64,000 nt of DNA from Luteibacter sp. SG786 (GTDB taxonomy: Bacteria > Pseudomonadota > Gammaproteobacteria > Xanthomonadales > Rhodanobacteraceae). The stretch is from the NCBI RefSeq assembly GCF_011759605.1, contig NZ_JAAOYX010000001.1:930001-994000 (forward strand), given 5' to 3'. Each line of letters starts with the position of its first letter. The stretch's first letter is position 1. Positions 23,120 through 32,818 of the stretch are shown here, piece after piece. Under the pieces are notes generated by a model. It did not search any database and was not told the DNA's origin. It worked only from the letters and a program-made list of their open reading frames with translations. The translations under genes were made by a program, and so were the position numbers.

Positions 23120-25114
23120 TTATTTGACCACGCGGCGCGCCTTGAATTCCTTCACCTCCCGTCGAAACCGGATGACCGATTCAGGCGGCGGTTCGTCATG
23201 CCCGTAGCGCGATCTTAAGTAAAGCTCGCCCAACCTTTCCAATGCATTTCTCTGTCCCGGCAGTGCCCGTGCCGCGCGTGCAAGAAAATGCTTCGGTCCT
23301 TCACCTGTCCTTCGCACCACGCCGACCCGGGCAAGCTTGCGCTGGAGCCGGCGCATCGACGCGTCCAGTGCATCGCCCTCGTGACGCTGGAACAGGGCCC
23401 AACCCAACGCCACGGCGACCAGCAAGGCACAGCCGACGGCGAAGATCGCGACCAGCTCCGACGACTCCGCGCGTGCGATGCCGAACGGTTGCAGCAGTCC
23501 CTGCTGACGCAACGCGTCGAAACCGATAACGCCCCGGTTCCACCATTGGTTGACGACGTCCCAGCGGTCGCGCAGGTTGCGCAGCCAGGCCATGTCGAAC
23601 AGGCCGTCGTTGCCACCGTGCCCCGCGTTCGCCGCGGCGGCGCCGAGTTGTACGCGCTCCGGGCGCACCGCTGCCGTCGGATCGAAGCGAACCCACCCGC
23701 GTCCCTCCAGCCACACCTCCGACCACGCATGCGCGTCGGAGCGCCGCACCAGCAGGTAGCGCGCGTTCGCGTTCCAGTAGCCGCCCTGGTAGCCGGTGAC
23801 CACGCGGGCGGGCAGGCCGGCGGCGCGCATGAGGAAGGTGAACGTGGACGCGAAATGCTCGCAGTAGCCCTCGCGCGTTCCGAACAGGAAATCGTCGATG
23901 CGGTCCTGGCCCAGCGGCGGGGCGGCAAGCGTGTACGAGAAATTCGCGTGGAACATCGCGAGCGCGGCGCGCGCGATGGCCTGAGGATCGTTCCCATAAC
24001 GCTGCGCCCAGGACGCGGCCAGCGCGCGTGCGCGGGGGCCGACTCCCATGGGCAACAACAGGTTCTCCCTGCGCACGTCGTCGTCGAGGGTTGCCTCCAG
24101 CCGATAGCGCGTGGCGGCAAGCCCCGGGAACGAGGTGACTTCGTCGATCCGCTTTTGCGCAAGCACCGTGTGGTCGGCGCGCATCGCGGTGTCGGGCGGG
24201 GCGGCCATTGGCAGGTCGAGCATGGGCACCACGCGGTCGTGCGTGGGCTCGACCGACACCTCGTAGACCGTCTGCGCGCCATATTCGGCGGGCGCAGGCG
24301 GACGGCGTGCATTGCGGAATCCGGGTGCCCAGGCCTTTCCGTCGAACCATTGCATGGTGAACGCACGGAAGTAGCGTTCGGCGTTCGCCGGCGGCGGGCC
24401 CGCGAAGGTCACGCGAAGCGCCGGCGTGTCGTCGGTCATCAACTCCATCATCTCGCCCGGAGCCAGACGGTTGGAAAGCCCCGTGGTGCTCGCGGCATTT
24501 TGCGGCGCTCCCCATAGCGGCGTACTGAGCCGCGGCACGAAGAGGAAGGCGAACAGCGAGAGCGGCACGGCGGCGAGCAGGGCGAGCAGCACGGGTTTGA
24601 ACTCGCCCGCCAGGCTCGTGCCCTGCGGGTCGATTTCTTCCAGCGAGCGCAGGGTTGCCAGCGCCGGGACGATGCCAAGGCACACGAAAAAGCTTGCGAC
24701 CAGTCCCTGGTCGAAAAGCAGCGCGCTCATCAGCGCGAAGCATGCGAACGCGATGCCGACGCGGGCGTCGCGGCGGTGCTCGCTTTCGAGCAGCTTGAGC
24801 ACGAGGAGGCCTACCGCGAAGGCGCTGCCGGGCTCGCGTCCGAACAGCGTGCCGTTCTGCATCACGACGGCGCCGAGCAGCAGGCCGATGAGGGGCAGCT
24901 TGATCCAGGCGGGCGCGTTTCGTCCCCCGCGGCGCCGCTGCCGCCAGCGCGCGGCAAGCACGACGGCGAGGGCTCCGGTGAGCCACAGGGGCAGGTGTGC
25001 CGCATGCACGAGCAGCACGAACGCCATGGTGAGGCAGAGCAGGTCGAACGGACGCTTGCCCAGTACGGGGTCGGTCGTCGGCGCACGCCGGAGGGAAGGG
25101 CGAAAGCCGGTCAC
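23120..25114 (-). CDS. TgpA-like membrane protein with periplasmic transglutaminase domain (DUF3488)
   Basis: The protein is about 664 residues. The N-terminal third has several membrane segments (DUF3488/TgpA_N). The periplasmic transglutaminase-like core has Cys in REGYCEHFASTF, His in SDAHAWSEVW and Asp in VRFDPTAAV. One further TM follows, then a cytosolic C-terminal DUF4129-like part. GTG 25114 overlaps the DUF58 stop (GTGA); ATG 25141 is an alternative that adds nine residues. With MoxR and DUF58 genes upstream this is a standard three-gene unit. In Pseudomonas the homologue TgpA is essential; the substrate is not settled. Confidence 0.92.
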   Translation of the reverse strand: MTGFRPSLRRAPTTDPVLGKRPFDLLCLTMAFVLLVHAAHLPLWLTGALAVVLAARWRQRRRGGRNAPAWIKLPLIGLLLGAVVMQNGTLFGREPGSAFAVGLLVLKLLESEHRRDARVGIAFACFALMSALLFDQGLVASFFVCLGIVPALATLRSLEEIDPQGTSLAGEFKPVLLALLAAVPLSLFAFLFVPRLSTPLWGAPQNAASTTGLSNRLAPGEMMELMTDDTPALRVTFAGPPPANAERYFRAFTMQWFDGKAWAPGFRNARRPPAPAEYGAQTVYEVSVEPTHDRVVPMLDLPMAAPPDTAMRADHTVLAQKRIDEVTSFPGLAATRYRLEATLDDDVRRENLLLPMGVGPRARALAASWAQRYGNDPQAIARAALAMFHANFSYTLAAPPLGQDRIDDFLFGTREGYCEHFASTFTFLMRAAGLPARVVTGYQGGYWNANARYLLVRRSDAHAWSEVWLEGRGWVRFDPTAAVRPERVQLGAAAANAGHGGNDGLFDMAWLRNLRDRWDVVNQWWNRGVIGFDALRQQGLLQPFGIARAESSELVAIFAVGCALLVAVALGWALFQRHEGDALDASMRRLQRKLARVGVVRRTGEGPKHFLARAARALPGQRNALERLGELYLRSRYGHDEPPPESVIRFRREVKEFKARRVVK

Positions 25115-26066
25115 GGCCGCAGCGCCAGGGCGGTCATGCAACGGTGGTAGTGCTCGTCTCCCTGCGCCACGTCGAAATAGGCGTCAGGAAGGCGCAGGCT
25201 CCAGCGCCGGCCGGCGTCGCGCGCCTCGTCGATCCAGCGCGTGAGCCGCGCGATACGCGACTCATCGTCGAGGCCATGCATGCCGTCCCAGTCCAGGCGC
25301 CAGTCTTCCTGCGGCGCGGGCTGCTCGAGATCCTTCACCAGCAAGCCGTGGTGGCGGGCACTGAGTTTCCAGGCAATCTGCCTTCTGGGATCGCCCGCCC
25401 GGTATTCCCGCAAGGCCGCCGGTTCGTCACCGGGACGCGGGCGGCCACGGTCGGCGTCGCCGCGCGGCTCGAAGGGCTTCGGGCCGTGTGCCTCGGGGCG
25501 CGGATACACGAGCACGTTGCGGTCGGGGTGCAGCCAGCTCCAGGCCCTGAAAAGACCGAACGGCCAGCGACTGTGCAAACGCATGCGCGGAAGGGCGAGC
25601 CACCCGCGGAATTCCGCCGGCAGTTCGAACTCCACGGTGGCCGTGCCCCCGTCGGGAACGACGAAGGCGAATTCGCGGCCAGCGACGTCCAGCCGTACCG
25701 CCATGCGTTCGCGCTGGCTGGCCGCGACGTCGATCGAGACGCGTACGGCTTCGCCCGCGCGTGCGGTGCCTGCACGCACGCCCCCGATGGTGAGGCCATT
25801 GAGTACGCGGAAGGCGACCAGCATGCTGCCCGATGCCGCCGCGCCCAGCAGGCAGGTCAGCATCAACGCGGCATTGTTCGCGTAGTTCAGTGCGCCGACC
25901 AGCATCACGGCGAGCAGGAGGGAGAAGCCCATGCCGAAGCCGGTCGGCACGATGTAGATGCGCCGCCGGTGCAACAGGATGGGCAGCGGCTCCGCATGGC
26001 GGAGCCGGGTCAGCGACGGCAGGCGGCGTTCCGCCCAAGCCACCAGCCGCTGTACCTGCGGCGGCA

Positions 26067-26067
<1 letters not shown>
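25111..26067 (-). CDS. DUF58 domain protein
   Basis: This 318-residue protein has two N-terminal membrane helices (IYIVPTGFGMGFSLLLAVML and NNAALMLTCLLGAAASGSML). The DUF58 signature is near the C-terminus: LREYRAGDPRRQIAWKLSARH. The ATG at 26067 overlaps the moxR stop by one base (TGATG). DUF58 proteins accompany MoxR ATPases and are thought to act as partners in envelope or complex-assembly functions. Confidence 0.92.
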
Positions 26068-27008
<941 letters not shown>

Positions 27009-27043
27009 GATCGATGCGTATGCCCCCTGGCCTGGCAATATCG

Positions 27044-28639
27044 ATGGGTGATCGCTCGAGTGTAGCCGCGCCTGCACGATTGTGGCGAGGCATCTTCCTC
27101 GCCGTGTTCGTCGCATCGTGCGTGGCGAAAGTGGTGATAGCGTGCACGTTGTCGCCTTTCGGTGACGAGGCGTTCTATTGGCAGGAAAGCCTCTCCCCCG
27201 CGTGGGGATACAGCGATCTGCCGCCGCTTACGGCGTGGCTCATCGCGGTGTCGGTGGCCGTGTTCGGGCACGGCCTGTTGCCCATGCGCCTGCCGTTCCT
27301 GCTGCTGGGCGCCGCACTTCCCTGGCAGGTGGGGGCGATGGCAGCGCGTTACGGTGGTGAACCGGCGCGTTGGCAGGCCGCCACCTTCGCGTCGTTGTTG
27401 CCGCTCGCGGGTAGTCTCGGGGTGCTGGCACTGCCGGACGTGCCGCTCACGTTCGCTACGCTGCTCGCGCTTCAGGGGTTGTTGATGGCGCTCGACACTG
27501 GTCGATCGCGTGGCTGGCTCCTGCTGGGCCTCGGCCTCGCCATCGCCTGGATGACGCACTACCGCGCGGCGATGCCGATGCTGGCCGGCCTCGCCTTCCT
27601 CGCGCTGACACCGCGCGGGCGGCTGCAATGGCGGTGCCCAGGCCTGTGGTTCGCCATGGGCGTCGCCTCGCTTGGGCTCGTTCCGATCATTCTGTACAAC
27701 CTGGGTGCCCATGGCGCCGGTCTCGCCTTCCAGTTGGTGGATCGCAATCCCTGGCGCTTCCACGCCGATGCCCTCGTGCAGCCACTGGAACAGGCCGTGG
27801 CATGCACGCCGATCGCCTGGGCGACGATGCTCTGGGCGATCGCAAGGGCGTGGCGGCGCCGCGCGGAGCCACCGCTCGATGCGCTCGCGGTGGTCGCCGG
27901 CACCTTCGTCGTCGCGTACTTCGTTCTCGGCCTGTTCGCCGACGACCTGCGCTTCCGCGCGCACTGGCCACTGCCCGGTTACCTCGTGGCGTGCGTGGCG
28001 CTGCCGCTCGTACTGCGCGAGGCGGGAACCGCCTGGAGGCGCACGGTCCATGCCGGATTCGTGCTGGCGGGCCTGGGTCTCGCCGCGGGGTTGGGATACC
28101 TGGGTCTTGCCGCGTCGGCGCATGGCGCCGCCGTTCTCGCAGGCATGAAGGCGTTCCCCACCAACTTCACGGGCTGGCGCGAGAGCGCGGCGGCCAGCCG
28201 CGACGCACTGGCTGCGCGGCCGGAAGCCATCCTTGTCGCCGACAATTTCATGCTCGCGGCGGAGCTGCGTTTCGCGCTGGGAGCGTCACGTACCGTGTAT
28301 TCGCTGGACAGCCCCTTGAACGTGAAGCACGGACGGGCACCGCAACTCGCCGCCTGGGGGCTGGACGAAGACGGCCTCGCGAAGCATGCGGGCGCCACGA
28401 TCCTGCTGGTGGTCGACGAGTCGAAACTGCACGACATCGAGGCGCGCGACTGGCTCGGGTCCATCTGCGCGCGGGTCGACGTCGTCGCTCCGGTGGGGCG
28501 GTTGCAGGCCTTCGACGGGCGACGCCGTTTCGCGTTGTACGAGGGAAGGGCACGGGCCACGCGCGGCGTGCCCGGCAACCCCGACGATTGCGTAGTGTGG
28601 ATGGCGGCCTATCGGGCTTCGCTAGCGAACGGCCCCTAG
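27044..28639 (+). CDS. Glycosyltransferase family 39 / ArnT-like membrane protein
   Basis: This protein of about 531 residues has many membrane segments in the first 370 residues and a periplasmic C-terminal part. The acidic signature of the PMT/ArnT superfamily is present early: SPFGDEAFYWQESLSPAWGY followed by SDLPPLTAWL. Such enzymes transfer a sugar from a lipid-phosphate donor to lipid A, protein or glycan on the periplasmic side. The acceptor is unknown. ATG 27044 or ATG 27014 could be the start; neither has a good ribosome site. The stop overlaps the convergent maf stop region by four bases. Confidence 0.8.
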   Translation: MGDRSSVAAPARLWRGIFLAVFVASCVAKVVIACTLSPFGDEAFYWQESLSPAWGYSDLPPLTAWLIAVSVAVFGHGLLPMRLPFLLLGAALPWQVGAMAARYGGEPARWQAATFASLLPLAGSLGVLALPDVPLTFATLLALQGLLMALDTGRSRGWLLLGLGLAIAWMTHYRAAMPMLAGLAFLALTPRGRLQWRCPGLWFAMGVASLGLVPIILYNLGAHGAGLAFQLVDRNPWRFHADALVQPLEQAVACTPIAWATMLWAIARAWRRRAEPPLDALAVVAGTFVVAYFVLGLFADDLRFRAHWPLPGYLVACVALPLVLREAGTAWRRTVHAGFVLAGLGLAAGLGYLGLAASAHGAAVLAGMKAFPTNFTGWRESAAASRDALAARPEAILVADNFMLAAELRFALGASRTVYSLDSPLNVKHGRAPQLAAWGLDEDGLAKHAGATILLVVDESKLHDIEARDWLGSICARVDVVAPVGRLQAFDGRRRFALYEGRARATRGVPGNPDDCVVWMAAYRASLANGP

Positions 28640-29220
28640 GGAAGCACCACGCCCGCGGCGCGTAGCAGTCTCGACGTCGCGATCAGAGGCAAGCCGACGA
28701 GTGCCGTCGGGTCTTCGTTCTCGATCCGCTCGAACAGGGCGATGCCGAGCCCCTCGCACTTGAAGCTTCCGGCGCAATCCAGAGGCCGTTCGCGTTCGAT
28801 GTAGCGCTGGATGTCTTCGTCAGACAGCTCGCGGAAGCGCACCCTGGTTTCGTCCACATGGGTGATTGCATCGCCACGCAGGTCGATCACGCACACCGCC
28901 GTGTGGAACACGACATCGTGGCCCGAACTGGCCGCCAGCTGTTCGTGGGCCGCCCGCACGGTGCCGGGCTTGTCCAGGATCCGCCCTTTCAGGTCCGCCA
29001 CCTGGTCCGAGCCGATGACGACGGCGCCGGGGAACTGGGCCGCCACGTCACGGGCCTTCGCTTCGGCCAGCCGCGCGGCGCGCGCAGCAGGCTGCTCGCC
29101 CGGCCAGGCGGCTTCGTCGGTGCCGGGCGCGGCCTGTTCGAAATGGTCGAGCAGACGACGGAGCAGGGCGGCACGGTAGTGCGAGGTGGAGGCGAGAACG
29201 ACGGTGGGGTGCGGTGACAC
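28636..29220 (-). CDS. yceF: Maf-family nucleotide pyrophosphatase, YceF type
   Basis: This 194-residue enzyme has the Maf pattern: LASTSHYRAALLRRL, the EAKARDVA segment, GSDQVADLKGRILDKPG, and LDCAGSFKCEGLGIALFE with TALVGLPLI. The CAGSFK and GLPL elements are those of the YceF subfamily, which hydrolyses 7-methyl-GTP to the monophosphate. It uses a GTG start. E. coli yceF sits next to yceD-rpmF-fab genes. Here it is divergent from yceD with one gene between, so synteny supports the call. Confidence 0.92.
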   Translation of the reverse strand: MSPHPTVVLASTSHYRAALLRRLLDHFEQAAPGTDEAAWPGEQPAARAARLAEAKARDVAAQFPGAVVIGSDQVADLKGRILDKPGTVRAAHEQLAASSGHDVVFHTAVCVIDLRGDAITHVDETRVRFRELSDEDIQRYIERERPLDCAGSFKCEGLGIALFERIENEDPTALVGLPLIATSRLLRAAGVVLP

Positions 29221-29229
29221 GCTAGGGTC

Positions 29230-29676
29230 CTAGAAGTCTTTGTGGATGTGTTCGCGGACGGCGGTATCCAGTGCGGTCTGGGCGTCGTCGAGCGCCCGCA
29301 GCCGCGGTTCGAGCTGGTGCCGGGCGCGGACCAGGGCGTCCACCGCGTCGTCCAGCTCCCTCTGGCTGGCCTCCGGGGCGCGGTCGCGGATCCACAGGCG
29401 CTGCTGGAGCAGGGCGCGGAGCCCCGACTCGACGGCGTGCTGCGCCTCCAGTTCGCCCGAGGCAGGTACGTCCGGGCTGACCGACATGACGGCGTGCGCA
29501 CGCTGGAGACGGTCGCGGCAGTCCTTGAGATCGGACTCAAGCCGGTCGGCATTGTCCATCAGGTCTTGCAGGGCCCCGTGCCTTCGGCGCGAACGTTGAT
29601 GGCGCAACGTCCACGCGCACAGGCCCAGCGCTATCGCCAGCGTGCCCGCAAGTGCATAATAGGCAAAGGAAAACAC
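29230..29676 (-). CDS. Hypothetical single-TM protein with coiled-coil
   Basis: No family is recognised. The protein of about 148 residues starts at GTG 29676, then has one membrane helix (FSFAYYALAGTLAIALGLCAW) followed by a basic stretch and a long charged helical region (LMDNADRLESDLKDCRDRLQ, later RELDDAVDALVRARHQLE). The topology suggests a short N-in anchor with a soluble coiled-coil. An upstream in-frame start at 29772 would add 32 Cys/Arg-rich residues and hide the membrane helix internally, so it is less likely. It ends 10 bp before maf and is probably its operon partner. Confidence 0.6.
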   Translation of the reverse strand: MFSFAYYALAGTLAIALGLCAWTLRHQRSRRRHGALQDLMDNADRLESDLKDCRDRLQRAHAVMSVSPDVPASGELEAQHAVESGLRALLQQRLWIRDRAPEASQRELDDAVDALVRARHQLEPRLRALDDAQTALDTAVREHIHKDF

Positions 29677-29795
29677 GCGTGATCTTCCCCTTCTTGGGCA
29701 CCGGGCCGCAAACCGGGCGCAGGAAGGGCAGTCTGCCCGAAAGTCATCGTGCCGCGCAAAAGCGTCGGACATGCCTGTCGGCGCCCTCTAACCGG

Positions 29796-29824
29796 TTGAC
29801 TTCAGGCATGTTGATGCCTAACAT
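29796..29824 (+). promoter_or_regulatory. Sigma-70 promoter of yceD-rpmF with inverted repeat in the spacer
   Basis: TTGACT (29796-29801) and TAACAT (29819-29824) are 17 bp apart. AGGCAT-gttg-ATGCCT (29804-29819) is a perfect inverted repeat filling the spacer, well placed for a repressor. The expected start of transcription (about 29831) is only three bases before the yceD ATG, so the mRNA would be almost leaderless. Confidence 0.68.
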
Positions 29825-29833
29825 CTCACGATT

Positions 29834-30349
29834 ATGTCCGTGACATTGCCATCGTCCGTGGACGCTTGGCGCGAGGTTCGTGCGCGGCGTTCGTTCCAGG
29901 GTCAACTTCCCGTTTCGGCGTTTTCGCGCCTGGGTGAAGTGGTTGCGTCTCCCGAAGGGGTCGTAACCTACGAGCTGGATTTCGGCCGCGACGAATTCGG
30001 TGTGGCCTACGTGGCTGTACGCGCGAAGGCCGGGTTGACCCTCATCTGTCAGCGCTCGCTGGAACCATTCCAGTTGCCGGTGGAAGTCGATGCCCGTCTC
30101 GGACTGATCGTCGAGGAAAGCGAGGAGGCGTCGTTGCCTCCCGGTTACGAGGCACTGCTGGTCGAACAGGACGGCAAACTCGATCCGATCGCGACCATCG
30201 AGGACGAACTGCTGTTGGCGCTGCCGCTGGTTCCGGTGAATCCGGACCACGAACTGCCCGACGATGTCACTGGATCCGGCGGGGACGACACGCTCCCGCA
30301 GGAAAAATCTGAAAACCCGTTCGCGGCACTCCGCGGACTCATTAAGTAA
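29834..30349 (+). CDS. yceD: YceD/DUF177 family protein (23S rRNA accumulation protein)
   Basis: This 171-residue protein precedes rpmF as in most bacteria. The family features are an N-terminal beta-rich part (FQGQLPVSAFSRLGEVVA), VRAKAGLTLICQRSLEPFQLPVEV with the conserved CQRxLxP, and the acidic EDELLLALPLVPVNP. E. coli YceD affects 23S rRNA accumulation. No ribosome-binding site is seen upstream of ATG 29834, consistent with the near-leaderless transcript predicted from the promoter position. rpmF follows 18 bp later. Confidence 0.93.
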   Translation: MSVTLPSSVDAWREVRARRSFQGQLPVSAFSRLGEVVASPEGVVTYELDFGRDEFGVAYVAVRAKAGLTLICQRSLEPFQLPVEVDARLGLIVEESEEASLPPGYEALLVEQDGKLDPIATIEDELLLALPLVPVNPDHELPDDVTGSGGDDTLPQEKSENPFAALRGLIK

Positions 30350-30367
30350 TTTCGCTGGAGATTTGTC

Positions 30368-30562
30368 ATGGCCGTTGCCAAGAGCCGCAAGACCCCGTCC
30401 ACCCGCGGCATGCGTCGTTCGCACGATGCGCTGAAGTCCGTGCAGCTGTCGACCGATCCGACCAGCGGTGAAGTTCACCTGCGTCACCACGTGACCAAGG
30501 ACGGCTTCTATCGCGGCAAGAAGGTCATCGACACCCGCGGTGCGGTCGAAGTCGAGGACTGA
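30368..30562 (+). CDS. rpmF: 50S ribosomal protein L32
   Basis: This 64-residue basic protein has the family start [21 protein letters not shown] and ends [14 protein letters not shown]. It is the cysteine-free (C-minus) type with no zinc ribbon. CTGGAG upstream provides the ribosome site. It is co-transcribed with yceD, and the hairpin at 30594 may limit read-through to fabH. Confidence 0.98.
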   Translation: MAVAKSRKTPSTRGMRRSHDALKSVQLSTDPTSGEVHLRHHVTKDGFYRGKKVIDTRGAVEVED

Positions 30563-30593
30563 TCTTCCCCCTTGGGAACGATCACAACGCAGG

Positions 30594-30617
30594 CGGCGCG
30601 GCAACGCGCCGTTTTGC
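30594..30617 (+). terminator. Terminator or attenuator between rpmF and fabH
   Basis: The stem CGGCGCG-gcaa-CGCGCCG is followed by TTTT. The short T run suggests partial termination, which would separate high L32 expression from the fab genes. Confidence 0.75.
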
Positions 30618-30696
30618 ATTTGTGGCATACCGTTTTTCCGGCCCCGGGCCGCTCATGCTGCCTGGGTGAATCCTCCGTCTCATTGGGGATACGGTT

Positions 30697-31665
30697 CTGA
30701 AATACGCCCGCATCATCGGTACCGGCAGCGCGCTTCCCGAGAAAGTGCTGACCAACGCCGACCTCGAAAAAATCGTCGATACGAGCGACGAGTGGATCCG
30801 CACGCGCACCGGCATCACCGAGCGGCACATCGCGGCGGAAGGTGAAACCACGGGCGACCTCGCCTTCCTCGCTGCCCAGCGCGCGCTGGAAGCAGCCGGC
30901 GTGAAGGCCTCCGAGATCGATCTCATCATCATCGGCACCACCACGCCCGATCTCATCTTTCCCTCCACCGCCTGCCTCGTCCAGCATCGTCTGGGGGCGA
31001 ATGGCTGCGCCGCCTTCGACGTGAATGCCGCCTGCTCCGGCTTCGTCTACGCGCTTGGCGTCGCCAATGCGTTCATGCGCAGCGGCCAATCGAAGAAGGC
31101 CCTGGTCATCGGTGCCGAGACGCTTACCCGCATGGTCGACTGGACGGAGCGCGAGTCCTGCGTGCTGTTCGGCGACGGCGCGGGTGCCGTGGTGCTCGAG
31201 GCCTCCGCCGAGCCCGGCATCTTCACCACCCGCATGCGCGCGGACGGCGGTTTCAAGCACCTGCTGTTCAATCCCGTGGGCGTGTCGGCCGGCTTCAAGG
31301 ACGAGCCGAACCATGGCGTGCGCATCAGCATGCTCGGCCGCGAAGTCTTCAAGGTGGCAGTCAAGACGCTCGACGCCCTGGTGGGCGAGACCTTGGAAGA
31401 CGCCGGCATGAAGGAGGACGAGATCGACTGGCTGATCCCGCACCAGGCGAACCTGCGCATCATCGAGGCGACGGCGAAGCGCCTGAACATGTCGATGGAC
31501 CGCGTTATCGTCACTGTCGACAAGCACGCGAACACCTCGTCCGGTTCCGTGCCGCTGGCGCTCGACTATGCCGTGCGCTCGGGCAAGGTGCAGCGTGGGC
31601 AGAACCTGCTGCTGGAAGCGTTCGGCGGCGGCTTCACCTGGGCCTCGGCACTGCTGCGTTACTGA
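30697..31665 (+). CDS. fabH: 3-oxoacyl-[ACP] synthase III (FabH), apparent CTG start
   Basis: This enzyme of about 322 residues condenses acetyl-CoA with malonyl-ACP to begin fatty-acid synthesis. The catalytic triad is present: Cys113 in NAACSGFVYAL, His in PHQANLRI and Asn in ANTSSGSVPLAL. No ATG, GTG or TTG lies in frame between the upstream stop (30667) and a GTG at 30745 that would remove the conserved first strand (YARIIGTGSALPEKV). CTG 30697 gives the normal N-terminus and has GGGGAT about six bases upstream. An ATT at 30682 is a less likely alternative. Confidence 0.93.
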   Translation: MKYARIIGTGSALPEKVLTNADLEKIVDTSDEWIRTRTGITERHIAAEGETTGDLAFLAAQRALEAAGVKASEIDLIIIGTTTPDLIFPSTACLVQHRLGANGCAAFDVNAACSGFVYALGVANAFMRSGQSKKALVIGAETLTRMVDWTERESCVLFGDGAGAVVLEASAEPGIFTTRMRADGGFKHLLFNPVGVSAGFKDEPNHGVRISMLGREVFKVAVKTLDALVGETLEDAGMKEDEIDWLIPHQANLRIIEATAKRLNMSMDRVIVTVDKHANTSSGSVPLALDYAVRSGKVQRGQNLLLEAFGGGFTWASALLRY

Positions 31666-31674
31666 TTCGCTTCA

Positions 31675-31756
31675 TGTGGGAGCCGCTTCAGCGGCGATGG
31701 GTGCTCGCCCCACGCTGGCCCGCTGCCGCGGGATCGCCGCTGAAGCGGCTCCCACA
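31675..31756 (+). repeat. Palindromic intergenic repeat, copy 4 (inside the fab operon)
   Basis: This 82-bp unit begins 10 bp after the fabH stop and sits in the 187-bp fabH-fabD gap. Both inner hairpins here are the CGCTTCAGCG type, so the copy is more symmetrical than the others. It could act as an mRNA stabiliser or partial terminator between two essential genes. Confidence 0.9.
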
Positions 31757-31852
31757 GGTATTCGATGCGCGGCTACCAAACTCCCGCGAATGGTGCATTC
31801 GTCCCCGGCTTGCTGGCACCATTCGCGGTTTGAAGTCCCGGAACCGTCTCGC

Positions 31853-32797
31853 ATGACCTCATCCAGTGCCTCGCTCGCCTTCGTTTTCCCTGGCCAGGGT
31901 TCGCAGTCCGTCGGCATGCTTGCCGAACTGGCGGCGGCTCATCCCGAAGTGCGTGCCACCTTCGACGAAGCCTCCGAAGGCGCAGGCGCCGACCTCTGGT
32001 CGATCAGCCAGGACGGCCCGAAGGATGTCCTCGACAGCACCGAAAACACGCAACCCGCGCTCCTGGCCGCAAGCATCGCCGTCTGGCGCGTCTGGGCGAA
32101 GCGGGGTGGCCGCATGCCGGCACTGCTTTCCGGTCATAGCCTCGGCGAATACAGCGCCCTGGTTGCCGCATCGGCCCTTTCCCTGAAGGACGCCGCCGGC
32201 CTGGTGGCCGAGCGCGGCCGTCTCATGCAGGCCGCCGTGCCGCCGGGTGTCGGCACCATGGCCGCCATCCTCGGAGGCGACGACGCCCAGATCGCGCAGG
32301 TATGCGAGGAAGTGGCGCAGGGCCAGGTGGTGTCGCCCGCGAATTACAACTCCCCGGGGCAACTCGTAATCGCCGGCCACGTCGAAGCCGTGGATCGCGC
32401 CCTGGCGCGCCTCGCGGAACTCGGGGTCAAGAAGGCCGTGAAGCTCGCGGTGTCGGTGCCGTCGCACTGCATGCTGATGCGCGACGCCGCCGACCGCCTC
32501 GGCGAGCGCATGGCCGCCCTCGACTGGTCGCTTCCGTCGATTCCCGTCGTGCAGAACGCCGATGCGAAGGTGCACACGTCCATCGAGGACATTCGCGGCG
32601 CGCTGATGCGTCAGCTCTACCTTCCGGTGCGGTGGACGGAGTGCGTGCAGGCGCTTGCCGCAGCAGGAATCGTCCAGACTCTGGAATGCGGCCCGGGCAA
32701 GGTGCTGAGCGGGCTCGTCAAGCGCATCGACAAGTCGATCGACGGCAAGGCCATCGGCACGCCGGAAGAACTCGACGCCGCCCTGGCCGCCGTCTGA
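31853..32797 (+). CDS. fabD: Malonyl-CoA:ACP transacylase
   Basis: This 314-residue enzyme loads malonyl groups onto AcpP. It has FVFPGQGSQSVGML at the N-terminus, the nucleophile Ser96 in SGHSLGEYSAL, an Arg in AERGRLMQ and the catalytic His in SVPSHCMLM. The ATG at 31853 gives MTSSSASLAFVFPGQG, as in homologues. fabG follows 21 bp later. Confidence 0.97.
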   Translation: MTSSSASLAFVFPGQGSQSVGMLAELAAAHPEVRATFDEASEGAGADLWSISQDGPKDVLDSTENTQPALLAASIAVWRVWAKRGGRMPALLSGHSLGEYSALVAASALSLKDAAGLVAERGRLMQAAVPPGVGTMAAILGGDDAQIAQVCEEVAQGQVVSPANYNSPGQLVIAGHVEAVDRALARLAELGVKKAVKLAVSVPSHCMLMRDAADRLGERMAALDWSLPSIPVVQNADAKVHTSIEDIRGALMRQLYLPVRWTECVQALAAAGIVQTLECGPGKVLSGLVKRIDKSIDGKAIGTPEELDAALAAV

Positions 32798-32818
32798 CCC
32801 TTACCGAAGGATATCCCC

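Noticed and set aside
22140-23207. A plus-strand frame opposite the Slp gene
   Set aside because: It crosses a terminator and lies antisense to a lipoprotein with a clear lipobox and ribosome site.
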